A DNA stretch of 26,066 bases, taken from IMG/VR virus record IMGVR_UViG_3300014838_000072, positions 1 to 26,066 of that record; one strand, 5' to 3'. The position numbers and the translations under genes were made by a program. Below the pieces are notes generated by a model. It was not told where the DNA came from. It worked only from the letters and a program-made list of their open reading frames with translations, and did not search any database. Below are positions 14,138 to 22,413 of this stretch, piece after piece. Source of the DNA: a virus. How positions within the stretch are numbered: position 1 is the first letter of the stretch; each line of letters begins with the position of its first letter.

Positions 14138-16462
14138 CTATTGGCCTTCAGTCGATTGCGGCACCGCTCGCCACGTCAGCGTGTAGCCGGCCACCCCGGT
14201 AACACCGATGTCCACGCCGCCGTTGGTCGTGTCGGCGACCGCCGTAACCGATGTTGCGGCGAGTCCCGCACCGGATAGAGTGGTGTCACACTGCGGCATG
14301 GTAATCGTGGGGCTGCCGATGCGAGCGGTCAGCGATGCGCTCGAACCGCGCTTCATCAGCAAGTTCTCGACGAACCACTCGCAGGCATAGTTGCCAGAGG
14401 AATTGTATGCCAACACAACGATGCGCCCGAACGCATAAGCCCCGTTGTTCGGCAGATTGAGGATGTTGATGGTGTTGGGGGCGCCGCCGTCCGCCGTGAG
14501 CGTCGCCGAAGCCGCGCCTGTCGTGGAGGCACGCAGCGGTTGCCAACAAATCTGGTAATCGCCTGCCGAGGCAATCAATCCGTTCGCGTAGCACAATCTT
14601 CCATAATCCGCGCGATCTGTGGTCTGGCCGCCGAGAGCAGCCGATCTCTCGCCACTGACGGAGACGGAGTTGCCAATCGCCAGAGCCTCGAGACCCGCCG
14701 CGTAGGCGCTGGTGCCGATCGCCACGGCGCCGATGTTCGATGCGGTCGAATCGCATCCGGCGGTAAATGAGTTCTGGCCGGAAGCGACCTGGATCGCATT
14801 CGTCCGGGCGCATGTCTGCACGTCCACCGCGTTGGCGCCGAGCTGGTTGCCGGTCGCCGTGGTGTTCTGGTGCGGGTTCAGCGCGAACGAGCCATTATCT
14901 CCATAATAAGGGCCAAATCCGCGTTCGGGGATGCCGAGCCGCACGACGCCGGCCTGGGTCGGCGCGTCCGCCGTTACCAGCGGTGTGCTGCCAAGATAGC
15001 CGCCCTCATAGGTAAGATTTTGTCCCGATGCGACATAGAGTTGCGCCGAAGACCCGCCATCGGTCTTGTTGCCGACCAGCGCCAGGCCGCCGGCGGTGAC
15101 ACTGACGTGATTCAGGAAATTACCCCATTCCTGACAATTCGATGCTGTATGTGTAATACCGGCCGTATTGACCAGAATGCCGGTGTGCTGCGCCGATGCC
15201 TTGCAATCGGTCAGGCTCGCGTTGGTGGTCGTGCCCTCGAGGTCGATGCCGACGGCCCCCCAGTCGCCCTGGGGCGCGTCATTGTCCGCGCCGATACCGT
15301 GCAGCACATTGTGGTTGGAATTGGTTATCTGAAAACCAGTCTGGTAACCATAGCTGAAATCATCCTCGAAAATACCGTGATCATCGTTCTGAAGAACCTG
15401 GTAGGCGATGCCGTTGCGCAGGTTTGTTGTCGAATTGACCGTGCCCCCTGTTCCGGTTCCGGAGCCAGAGGAGACCGGTATTTGGATTGTCGTGGAGTTG
15501 ATGACGGTGACCGGCCAGTAGCCATTGAGTTGTGTTTGAGAGTTTCCGGCCACGATAACCGCCTGGCCGGTCGTATAGCCGTGCGGCGAGGCGGTGACGA
15601 TCTGCCAATAACCGCCGACAATCGAGGCCGAGCTGATCGCCACCCTGATATCGGAGACCGATCCGCCGACCGTCAGGAACGGCCAGAAGTGAGCACGGGC
15701 GACGTGGCTGATGTCGAACGACTGCTGGATGCGAATGCCGTTGGTGTCGTCGCCGGAAACGTCGATCACCTTGAGCCTGTCGTTGCCGTTGCTGTCGATG
15801 GCGCGGTTGAAGCCAAGAACGAGAAGGTCCTTCAGTGTCACGTCATGCGCGTTGACCGATCCGTTCCCTGGACCGACAGTAATCCCGGTTCCCGCCATGT
15901 TGGCAATCTGGGTATAGGCGTCGCTGTCGGTGACGACGAGGATGATACCCTGGCGGCGCACAATCAGTCCGTCCAGGGTCGAACCCTGATTCATCTGGAT
16001 AGTGTAGCCGGACGCGACGATGAGCGACCCTGGCGCTGACGTGTAATTGTCGCCGACGATGCGCCCTGGCCGTCCCCAGGGACCCTGCACGGTCAGTCCT
16101 GTTGGGACGACCAGATTGGCCGAGCCGATCAGGTACTGGTCGGTTCCGATGACAAATCGCTGCGCCCCGGCCGCCGCTGCGATGTTCATCCAGGACTGCA
16201 ACGCAGCGGTCGCGTCGGTTGTCCCGGTGGGATCGGCGCCGCTGTCCCGAGCATAATATACGTCCGTGGCCCGCGCCGCGAGCGTCCGCGCGGTCGTGCC
16301 GCCCATGGCGGTGACGGTCGCGGCGGAGACATTGGTGCCGCTGAGCGAACCGCCCGTGATCGTTCCGCCCAGTGGACCGCCTGAAATGGGAACGGGGGTC
16401 GGCGCCTGACCGGCTGCAACCAGCGGCCAGAGCATCAACGCAATAACTATGGTCTTGTTCAT
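14138..16462 (-). CDS. Tailspike 1: pectate-lyase-like beta-helix protein with signal peptide
   Basis: 774 residues from the ATG at 16462, which overlaps the upstream stop as ATGA and follows GGCAGG; the longer frame from 16480 is less likely. MNKTIVIALMLWPLVAAGQA is a Sec-type signal peptide. DSGADPTGTTDATAALQSW begins a Pectate_lyase_3-like beta helix. The helix is interrupted at 15431-15634 by an E1-FCCH-like beta domain (SPHGYTTGQAVIVAG, NGYWPVTVINSTTIQI). The distal part has adhesin-head-like repeats (GAVAIGTSAYAAGLEALAIGNS) and ends in ADTTNGGVDIGVTGVAG, homologous to tailspike 2. Likely a trimeric receptor-binding or depolymerase spike at the baseplate periphery. The two spikes share layout but differ in the central region, as expected for host-range determinants. 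Confidence 0.8.
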   Translation of the reverse strand: MNKTIVIALMLWPLVAAGQAPTPVPISGGPLGGTITGGSLSGTNVSAATVTAMGGTTARTLAARATDVYYARDSGADPTGTTDATAALQSWMNIAAAAGAQRFVIGTDQYLIGSANLVVPTGLTVQGPWGRPGRIVGDNYTSAPGSLIVASGYTIQMNQGSTLDGLIVRRQGIILVVTDSDAYTQIANMAGTGITVGPGNGSVNAHDVTLKDLLVLGFNRAIDSNGNDRLKVIDVSGDDTNGIRIQQSFDISHVARAHFWPFLTVGGSVSDIRVAISSASIVGGYWQIVTASPHGYTTGQAVIVAGNSQTQLNGYWPVTVINSTTIQIPVSSGSGTGTGGTVNSTTNLRNGIAYQVLQNDDHGIFEDDFSYGYQTGFQITNSNHNVLHGIGADNDAPQGDWGAVGIDLEGTTTNASLTDCKASAQHTGILVNTAGITHTASNCQEWGNFLNHVSVTAGGLALVGNKTDGGSSAQLYVASGQNLTYEGGYLGSTPLVTADAPTQAGVVRLGIPERGFGPYYGDNGSFALNPHQNTTATGNQLGANAVDVQTCARTNAIQVASGQNSFTAGCDSTASNIGAVAIGTSAYAAGLEALAIGNSVSVSGERSAALGGQTTDRADYGRLCYANGLIASAGDYQICWQPLRASTTGAASATLTADGGAPNTINILNLPNNGAYAFGRIVVLAYNSSGNYACEWFVENLLMKRGSSASLTARIGSPTITMPQCDTTLSGAGLAATSVTAVADTTNGGVDIGVTGVAGYTLTWRAVPQSTEGQ

Positions 16463-17175
16463 CCTGCCCTGGCCCACCACTGTGTAGATGCGGAATTTGT
16501 CGAAAACGCTACACCACCGCCACCTGCGACAATCACGAAAGGCTGATTGACGCCGAGCGCGTTGATCTGTGCCCCGACCGGGGGAAGGATTGGCGCGTTG
16601 TTCACCAGGTCCGCGTCCTGCACAAAGATCGTGCCGACAACTCCAGTTGGAAGGATGGCGCTTGTCCCTGGCGGCGCGCGGGCAATGACGTTGGTCTGCG
16701 CGGCGATTAACAGCGAAGGAGCGGTCAGCACCAGGCCGGTCGCGGGAGGACCGGCGAGTTGTTGCGGGAAGATGTAGGGCAGTTCATTGTTCGTCCATGT
16801 GACCGGAGTGCCGTAACCAGGAACGGGCGCTGGCGGAAGCGGGTAAACGGGCGGGAGCGCGTCAGCACAGCTCACCAGCTGCTTGACAGCGTACTGCCAA
16901 ATACGGCCAGACACGCCAATAATAGTGATCTGGTATCGGTAGACGCGGCCTGGCACGCCTCCTGTAAACTGCGCGGTCAGCACATACCCGTCTACACTGA
17001 GACTGAGCGCTACCCGCTCGCCCATCCCACTCGGCTCAATGGCAAGCAAGGCTGATGCGGCGGCATCACCCCGAGCCTGGACCGCATAGAGGAAATCGGT
17101 GTAGTCTAGATTAGCGCCAGGCAGCGCGGGGGGCCACCACTTGTCGCCGGGAGGGCCAACAGATGCGCACGACAT
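16459..17175 (-). CDS. Tail fibre-associated protein
   Basis: 238 residues. Residues about 25-105 (DYTDFLYAVQARGD, SVDGYVLTAQFTGGVPGRVYRYQI, IIGVSGRIWQYAVKQLVS) look like a small beta domain found in phage fibre or adaptor proteins. A Pro-rich linker (PPVYPLPPAPVPGYGTP) and a C-terminal beta-rich part (PILPPVGAQINALGVNQPFVIVAGGG) follow. No signal peptide. It lies between a glycine-rich fibre gene and tailspike 1 and overlaps the latter by ATGA, so a role in fibre attachment or as a short fibre is inferred. No family assigned with certainty. Confidence 0.6.
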   Translation of the reverse strand: MSCASVGPPGDKWWPPALPGANLDYTDFLYAVQARGDAAASALLAIEPSGMGERVALSLSVDGYVLTAQFTGGVPGRVYRYQITIIGVSGRIWQYAVKQLVSCADALPPVYPLPPAPVPGYGTPVTWTNNELPYIFPQQLAGPPATGLVLTAPSLLIAAQTNVIARAPPGTSAILPTGVVGTIFVQDADLVNNAPILPPVGAQINALGVNQPFVIVAGGGGVAFSTNSASTQWWARAG

Positions 17176-17179
17176 AGGG

Positions 17180-17239
17180 CTATGTCCCGGCCGGGAAAGC
17201 GGGCTTGGTCGGAAGCTTGGTAATTGCCCATGTGCTCAT
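17180..17239 (-). CDS. 19-codon mini-ORF, possible remnant of a tail gene start
   Basis: The ATG at 17239 overlaps the TGA of the glycine-rich fibre gene (ATGA) and encodes MSTWAITKLPTKPAFPAGT before TAG at 17180-17182. The next gene starts 4 bases later. It fills the only gap in this part of the operon. It may be a truncated gene start or serve translational coupling; too short to assign. Confidence 0.3.
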   Translation of the reverse strand: MSTWAITKLPTKPAFPAGT

Positions 17240-18300
17240 GCGGACCTCCACTCGATGATGATGGCGCCGCTCGCGCCGGTGCCCCCCGCCGAAGCGGTAC
17301 TGGAGTAGGTGCCGCCGGCGCCACCACCATACCCTACCGCGTTTGCCGGCACGCCTCCACCGGAGGTTCCCCGGCCACCACCGCCCAGTGGACTGGCGCC
17401 GCCCGCACCGCCGTAAGTGTTCGTGGTTGGCGACCCATCGGTGCCGTAACTTCCGGAACTGTTAAAATCGCCACCTACGCCCGTTCCAGGCGCGCCGCCC
17501 CCTGGCGCCGCACTGAAAACGCTACCCTCGCCGCCAGTGGCGGAGACATAGCTGCCAAACGACGTCGTGCCGCCTTTGACGCCACTGAAGCCGGATGCTC
17601 CTGCGATCCCGCCAGCTCCTACTATGCAAGTAATCAATGCACCTGCCGTGAGCCCAGTGATCAGCGCTTCGGCATACCCTCCCCCGCCGCCGCCCCCGGT
17701 TGCCTGCGTGCTCGTGCCGCCGGCCGAACCCCCGCCGCCGCCGACCAGGCGCACAAACGCGGCCGTGCATCCAACCGGCACAGTCGGCGAAGGGGCACCG
17801 GGTGTGGTGAGGACCGTCCTGGAAGGAGCCGGGAGAAGTGCTCTTAGCGCCTCGGCTGCCTCAGCCCGCGCAGTTTCGACAGCAATGGCTACGGTCATCT
17901 GCGCTAAAGCCACCGCCTCGGACGCTGTCGTTGCATTGGCAACGTTGAAGACCTGCGTGGCCGATCCCGCCAGCAATGCGAAGCGACTCTCGATGTCCTC
18001 AACGATGCCAGCGGTGATCTGGTTGTTAACAAGATCACCCGCGTTCCAGGACAGCGCGGTCGTGCCCTCCTGTGCACGAGTGATCGTGACCACGTCGCCG
18101 CTGCGGGCAGTACAGTAGACGATCTCGGTCGTCGCCGAATTGCTCGCGCTGATCAGCGTCAACGGGAAATACTGACCTGCTCCGGGGCTGGGAAATAGTG
18201 CCCCTGCGCCCGGATACAGCGTTGCTGATGTGCCGCTAGAAGCGAGTGCAAGCGCCAGCACCGTGCCAGCATTATTCGACAGAAGAACGGGGATGGTCAT
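17236..18300 (-). CDS. Tail fibre with C-terminal glycine-rich receptor-binding domain
   Basis: 354 residues. The N-terminal 100 residues (LLSNNAGTVLALALASSGTSATL, FPLTLISASNSATTEIVYCTARSGDVVTITRAQEGT) are a common tail-fibre N-terminal module that anchors to the virion. A helical segment with VAIAVETARAEAAEALRAL follows. The last 180 residues are extremely Gly/Ser-rich (GGGGGGGYAEALITGL, GGAGGASPLGGGGRG), like the polyglycine-sandwich receptor-recognition domains of T-even gp38-type adhesins and many prophage fibres. Without signal peptide. Probably the primary adhesin or one of several. The polyglycine region is a hotspot for recombination and slippage. Confidence 0.72.
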   Translation of the reverse strand: MTIPVLLSNNAGTVLALALASSGTSATLYPGAGALFPSPGAGQYFPLTLISASNSATTEIVYCTARSGDVVTITRAQEGTTALSWNAGDLVNNQITAGIVEDIESRFALLAGSATQVFNVANATTASEAVALAQMTVAIAVETARAEAAEALRALLPAPSRTVLTTPGAPSPTVPVGCTAAFVRLVGGGGGSAGGTSTQATGGGGGGGYAEALITGLTAGALITCIVGAGGIAGASGFSGVKGGTTSFGSYVSATGGEGSVFSAAPGGGAPGTGVGGDFNSSGSYGTDGSPTTNTYGGAGGASPLGGGGRGTSGGGVPANAVGYGGGAGGTYSSTASAGGTGASGAIIIEWRSA

Positions 18301-18303
18301 TGA

Positions 18304-18540
18304 TCAGGGTGCCTTGGGTTCCGGCGCCTTCTGCGCCGCGTTTATCTGCTGCTGGACCAGAGAGGAAAGCTGCTCGACCAACGCGGCGCCCTCAGCATGA
18401 GTACCGCCCGAGGCGAGATAAGTGACGACGTGCTGCATCACCTGCGCCGGAACAGCGAACGTCGGCGGGACGGTCTGCGCCTGAGCAGCGACAGGAAGAG
18501 CCAGGAAAGCGACGAGGATAAGGGAGCGTATCAAGGACAT
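18304..18540 (-). CDS. Small exported protein
   Basis: 78 residues. MSLIRSLILVAFLALPVAAQAQ is a textbook Sec signal peptide with an AQA cleavage site. The mature part (about 57 residues) contains VPAQVMQHVVTYLASGGTHAEGAALVEQLSSLVQQQINAAQ, which looks like a helical hairpin. No family recognised. The start overlaps the end of the preceding fibre gene by 10 bases. A secreted small protein in the middle of a tail-fibre cluster is unusual; it might be a periplasmic chaperone-like or superinfection factor, but there is no direct evidence. Confidence 0.62.
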   Translation of the reverse strand: MSLIRSLILVAFLALPVAAQAQTVPPTFAVPAQVMQHVVTYLASGGTHAEGAALVEQLSSLVQQQINAAQKAPEPKAP

Positions 18541-19691
18541 AGTGTGAGAACTCCTGCGACTGCCGCGACGCTATTGGTTGGGTGGCCAGAACAAGTTGTT
18601 GGAATGCCGGGAAGAGCCAGCGTTGTCGTCACCACTAAAGCCTGTACGGTCGTCAGACCAGTCGAGACGGTGAGCGTTCCTTGAAACACAGCGTTGCCGT
18701 TCGCTTCGAAAGTGCTGCTGGCAACGAACGGGCTTGCAGCATAGACGGCATACGTTCCCTTGGCGGTCAAGTTCAGCTCGACGTTAGTGTCTGCCCCGAT
18801 CGCCGCGACTTGCACGGGCGCACCTGCGATACTCGGCACCAGAGCCACGCCGTTGGCCGCGTTGGCGATCGCCTGGATGCTGGCGTCAAGGCCACCGGTC
18901 TGATTCACAAACGAGACGCCGCCGTCCTGAAACTGCATGCTGATAGAATTCGCGGCCGTTGCCACGGTGCTGGTGATATTGGGTCCGGCCGCGTCGGAAG
19001 CGTCATGCCACTGGATAATGTGCCCCTTTGCGAGCCGCATCGCGTAACCAAAGCCACTGTAGTTGGTGAGCGCGTTGGCACCAAAGATGATGCCGGTCTG
19101 AAACCGCGCCCCGTTGTCTTTGATGCCAATCGCCTCGGTGGAGTCTGTAATACCGGTATGACCACCACCGGACGCCAACCACAGCGCCATCGTTGATCCA
19201 TAGACTTCCGGTGTGCCCGGTGAAGTCGGTGTTGCAGCAGAACCAAAATTTACTGCATCAATCTCACGGCCATAAGTTGTGCCAGACGAGCCAGCAAGGG
19301 TCTGAGCCTCATCATAACCAGCGTAGACCGAGACATGCCGCGCGCTGGTGGCGAACACGTCGTCATTGAACGCGAAGCCGGCGGTGCCGATGGTCGTCTG
19401 AAGCGACCCGTAGCTGTTGCTGAGCTGAGACGCTCGCGAGGCAGTCGTCAGGGCGATTTGCCCGTTGGGCGACAGAATGGCAGCATTCGCACCGGTCACG
19501 GGCCAGGACAGCTGATAAGAAGATCCGCCGGTCAGCCAATCCGCTACGTAGAGATGCGTCGTGCCGCCGATAGTAGCGCTATTGTAGTAAGGAGACGCGC
19601 AATTTGTAATTATACCCCCTGGGCATGGCACCTGCGCAAGTGCAGGAATGGTGAAAAACAAGCCCGCCAGGAAAACTATCATGCGACCCAT
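18531..19691 (-). CDS. Tail fibre/spike-like protein with signal peptide
   Basis: 386 residues. MGRMIVFLAGLFFTIPALA followed by QVPCPGG is a Sec signal peptide; ATG 19691 is preferred over 19682 because it keeps the n-region arginine and follows GGGGGTG. The body is beta-rich, with sequence typical of phage tailspike C-terminal parts (TIGTAGFAFNDDVFATSARHVSVYAGYDEA, FGYAMRLAKGHIIQWHDAS, NVELNLTAKGTYAVY) and ends with ATFEANGNAVFQGTLTVSTGL-like fibre repeats (here SSTFEANGNAVFQG). It follows the gpI-position gene, the usual place of fibres in the tail operon, so a virion fibre is inferred. No intramolecular chaperone domain recognised. Confidence 0.68.
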   Translation of the reverse strand: MGRMIVFLAGLFFTIPALAQVPCPGGIITNCASPYYNSATIGGTTHLYVADWLTGGSSYQLSWPVTGANAAILSPNGQIALTTASRASQLSNSYGSLQTTIGTAGFAFNDDVFATSARHVSVYAGYDEAQTLAGSSGTTYGREIDAVNFGSAATPTSPGTPEVYGSTMALWLASGGGHTGITDSTEAIGIKDNGARFQTGIIFGANALTNYSGFGYAMRLAKGHIIQWHDASDAAGPNITSTVATAANSISMQFQDGGVSFVNQTGGLDASIQAIANAANGVALVPSIAGAPVQVAAIGADTNVELNLTAKGTYAVYAASPFVASSTFEANGNAVFQGTLTVSTGLTTVQALVVTTTLALPGIPTTCSGHPTNSVAAVAGVLTLCP

Positions 19692-20623
19692 ACTTCACCC
19701 CCAAGTGCTCCACCGGGAACCCAAAGTTGCCCGCTCCCGACCGAGGGGGCTGCCCACGGAAGTCCGAGGCCTCCAAGCGCCAGAAGAGCAATAGCCGTTA
19801 TTCCGAAGTAGACAGGCGGTCCCGCAACATGAACCCCGCCGGGCACGACCGATACTACGCCGCCATTACTGTAAATCGATCCGCCGGGAAGCGATCCCGC
19901 GACAGGATAGCCCGTCGCCGGGGAGATACAGAGCACGCCACCATTGTTGTAAAGCCCGGTCGAGATCAGGCCGTTAATAACCGTCACCGAGAACGAATAT
20001 TGGAAAGGCAGCGAAATGGCGCCCGATGCCAAAGCAGCCTGGAAAATCTGAGCTGATAGAAGCGTAATCCCAGCCTCATTAGTCAGCGTGATCGTGATCG
20101 CAATCTCGCCGTTCCCACTGCACACAACACTGATCGGATAGGTTCTGTCGATGTTCGGCGAGACCCCGTTTACGCCGATCAGGAAGCGCATAATGCGGCG
20201 CTTCAGCCAGGTGATCGAGTAGACCTGCCCATCCCCTTTAAAGAAGAACCACGTGATGATGCGCTTGAAAATGTCGTCGGTAGTCGTGAAGAGGCTGATC
20301 CCCCCCGACACGGCATAGGAGTTGACCAGGATCGTGTTGACCTTCCAAGTGTTGATCAGTCCGATGGCATTGGTGCTGCCATAGGGCAGAGCGGGCCGGC
20401 TAATGCCGTATAGCCCCTGAGCCACCCAGTCGAGCAGCGACCCCGATAGCCCTGTGTAGATTGGCAGGTTGATATCGACAAACCAGCTCAAGTAATTCTG
20501 GGCAAGCGTATTGAAGGACGAGTTAAACGCCTGGATATTGTCATCATCCTCGTATTGCTTATAGACGAAGGCGGGTATGATCTGTGTCAGCGCCGTTGGA
20601 CTAGTGGGCGGGAATGTGCTCAT
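19679..20623 (-). CDS. Baseplate/tail protein in the gpI position
   Basis: 314 residues. The N-terminal part has FVYKQYEDDDNIQAFNSSFN, LSWFVDINLPIYTGLSGSLLDWVAQGLYG and DIFKRIITWFFFKGDGQVYSITWLKRR, a conserved-type pattern of phage proteins located directly downstream of baseplate J in phages with simple contractile baseplates. The C-terminal 100 residues are Gly-rich (GVHVAGPPVYFGI, ALLALGGLGLPWA), more fibre-like. It starts 4 bases after the J stop and overlaps the next fibre gene. By position it should link the baseplate to the fibres, as gpI does in P2; sequence similarity to gpI itself was not established. Confidence 0.62.
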   Translation of the reverse strand: MSTFPPTSPTALTQIIPAFVYKQYEDDDNIQAFNSSFNTLAQNYLSWFVDINLPIYTGLSGSLLDWVAQGLYGISRPALPYGSTNAIGLINTWKVNTILVNSYAVSGGISLFTTTDDIFKRIITWFFFKGDGQVYSITWLKRRIMRFLIGVNGVSPNIDRTYPISVVCSGNGEIAITITLTNEAGITLLSAQIFQAALASGAISLPFQYSFSVTVINGLISTGLYNNGGVLCISPATGYPVAGSLPGGSIYSNGGVVSVVPGGVHVAGPPVYFGITAIALLALGGLGLPWAAPSVGSGQLWVPGGALGGEVWVA

Positions 20624-20626
20624 GTG

Positions 20627-22054
20627 CTAGCCCTGCACGACCGTGATCGAGGCGGCGGAGCAGGAGAAGTAGCTCTCCGGATCGCCGAAGATAGTTTCTG
20701 TCCCGACTCCCGGCGCAGTAGTAATGCCGTTGATCGCCACCGAGAAGATCAAGACGGTCAACAAGTTCTGCGGCACCTGACCGGCTACCGCAGCAATGAA
20801 AGTCGAGTTCAACTCCAGCACGTTGATGGGCGCGCCGACCGGAAGGGAGTTGATGTATGCGGCAAGTGCTGGTTGAGCAAGCGCCGCAATGCCTATAGGC
20901 GAGACGAAGTTGGAGGATGATGTCTGCCACGTCACCGTCATCGATACGGTCTGCGCTGGCGGCAGCACGATCGGAATTGTATAGGAGTCAGGATACTGAC
21001 TGATCGTCACGCTGGTGTTACGGAAGTTGGGCGTGACGACGCCGCCGCTCACATATGCGCTAAAGGCGCTGGTATTGACATTGACCTCGAAGGTCGTCTC
21101 GGTCAAGACCGTGATCGTATAGGTGCCGTTGTAGGCAGATGGCGTTGCGCCGGCGATGGCGACAGCCTGACCGGTGGCGTAGCCATGGTTTAGTGTCGTC
21201 GTCACTGCGCCGTTGGCGGCAGCGGTAAAAGTGGAGACACCCAGCGTCGATCCGACCAAAGTTGACACGTCCGGGATCGCCTGAAAAATCGCCGCACCGA
21301 TTGCATAAGGATCACCAGTGCCGCCAACAATGATCTCCCATTTGCCGGCTGCAGGTGTGCGGATAGAGATAAGCTGCGCCTGCACACCCGATATGGCTTG
21401 GAGTAGCGTCCGCAGATAGAATGGCATGCCGGTCGAGGCGACAAGACCTGCCCGGAGAACCTGCGCGCGGAATTGCCCCTCGGTCTGCGCCGCGCCGCCG
21501 GGCGTGCCTGCCAGCGGATTAGTGACGGTGAGCGCGTATGCGCTTGGCACCGAGGTAACAAGCTGCGTCACGGTGTTCGCGGGAACCGCCCAGGAGCCGG
21601 GCTGTGTCGCCACGAAATAGATTGGCGCGCTGCTGTTGCCGGTTTGCGTGATCCCGCCATCCGGCGTTACGTATTGGTTGGTGCCGTCCGACACTGTAAA
21701 CCCCGGCGCGATGATAATACCTGGGGCCGAGCCCGTGAAGACACAATAGACCGCAGTGTTGTTGGCCGGTGCAATAGTAGAACCCTGTCCGAGGTATATC
21801 TGAGCGAGCTGAACCAGAAGCCACGCATTTGCGCCGTAGGGCGTCAGACTGCCGATGGTCTCAGTAACTGCCTGGTCACACAGCACGACCGCGGCAGTAT
21901 CGGTGGACGACACATCGTCGATCAGGCCCGCCGGCAGGACCGTGTACCCAGGCGACAAGGCTGCGGCGCCAGCGATGATCTCAGCGTTGATCGTAGCCGG
22001 CGGCGTATTGGTGCGACCGGCTGCGGTCAGGATAATTGGGATGCTGTCACTCAT
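20627..22054 (-). CDS. Baseplate J-like protein with inserted beta domain
   Basis: 475 residues. Typical J-like features: an N-terminal helical part, FVATQPGSWAVPANTVTQLVT near 147-167, NPLAGTPGGAAQTEGQFRAQVLRAG (179-203) and ISGVQAQLISIRTPAAGKWEIIVGG. J-like proteins form the wedges around the central hub. Residues 272-343 (21026-21241) are an E1-FCCH-like beta domain (HGYATGQAVAIAG, NGTYTITVLTETTFEV) not found in standard J proteins, closely similar to domains in both tailspikes. The C-terminal part (QTSSSNFVSPIGIAALAQPALAAYINSLPVGAPINVLEL) resumes the J fold. The start overlaps the preceding gene as ATGA. Confidence 0.82.
   Translation of the reverse strand: MSDSIPIILTAAGRTNTPPATINAEIIAGAAALSPGYTVLPAGLIDDVSSTDTAAVVLCDQAVTETIGSLTPYGANAWLLVQLAQIYLGQGSTIAPANNTAVYCVFTGSAPGIIIAPGFTVSDGTNQYVTPDGGITQTGNSSAPIYFVATQPGSWAVPANTVTQLVTSVPSAYALTVTNPLAGTPGGAAQTEGQFRAQVLRAGLVASTGMPFYLRTLLQAISGVQAQLISIRTPAAGKWEIIVGGTGDPYAIGAAIFQAIPDVSTLVGSTLGVSTFTAAANGAVTTTLNHGYATGQAVAIAGATPSAYNGTYTITVLTETTFEVNVNTSAFSAYVSGGVVTPNFRNTSVTISQYPDSYTIPIVLPPAQTVSMTVTWQTSSSNFVSPIGIAALAQPALAAYINSLPVGAPINVLELNSTFIAAVAGQVPQNLLTVLIFSVAINGITTAPGVGTETIFGDPESYFSCSAASITVVQG
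21026..21241 (-). other. E1-FCCH-like beta domain inside baseplate J
   Basis: Residues 272-343 of the J-like protein: VTTTLNHGYATGQAVAIAG, YNGTYTITVLTETTFEV, and AYVSGGVVTPN. Flanks match J; the insert matches the tailspike domains. Confidence 0.6.
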
Positions 22055-22413
22055 ACGGGGATCGGTCCTGTCAGCGCATATCCGCTCTTTGTTGTGACGT
22101 TGATAGCATAAGTCGGGGCAGGCTGGTTCGCAATTTGTGCTTGCTTGGCGAGCAGCAGCGCAGCGAAGAAGGGCGCGAACTGTTGCTGGGCGCGGTTGAT
22201 GTAGTAATCGGGCTGGATTTGCTGGATAACCGACTGCTCCGCAGGGATGCCGTAGTTGGCGAAGAAGGGAGACTCGCCCAAGTTGAGCTTGAGCGTCTGG
22301 ATAAGAGTTGTCAGGTAGACGCCATCGTTGAAGCCGTTAGCATCGGTCGAGACCTCAACCCAGGTCCCGCCCTTGCCGTTTGAGTCTTGGTTTATGCGGC
22401 CCCAGGTCCTCAT
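22051..22413 (-). CDS. Baseplate wedge-like protein (gp25/W position)
   Basis: 120 residues. LTTLIQTLKLNLGESPFFANYGIPAEQSVIQQI is typical of small baseplate proteins located just before J, functionally like P2 W / T4 gp25, which trigger sheath assembly. The highly specific sheath-interacting EPR motif of gp25 was not seen, so the assignment rests on size, position and the GESPFFANYG segment. Both ends overlap neighbours by 4 bases (ATGA). Confidence 0.62.
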   Translation of the reverse strand: MRTWGRINQDSNGKGGTWVEVSTDANGFNDGVYLTTLIQTLKLNLGESPFFANYGIPAEQSVIQQIQPDYYINRAQQQFAPFFAALLLAKQAQIANQPAPTYAINVTTKSGYALTGPIPV

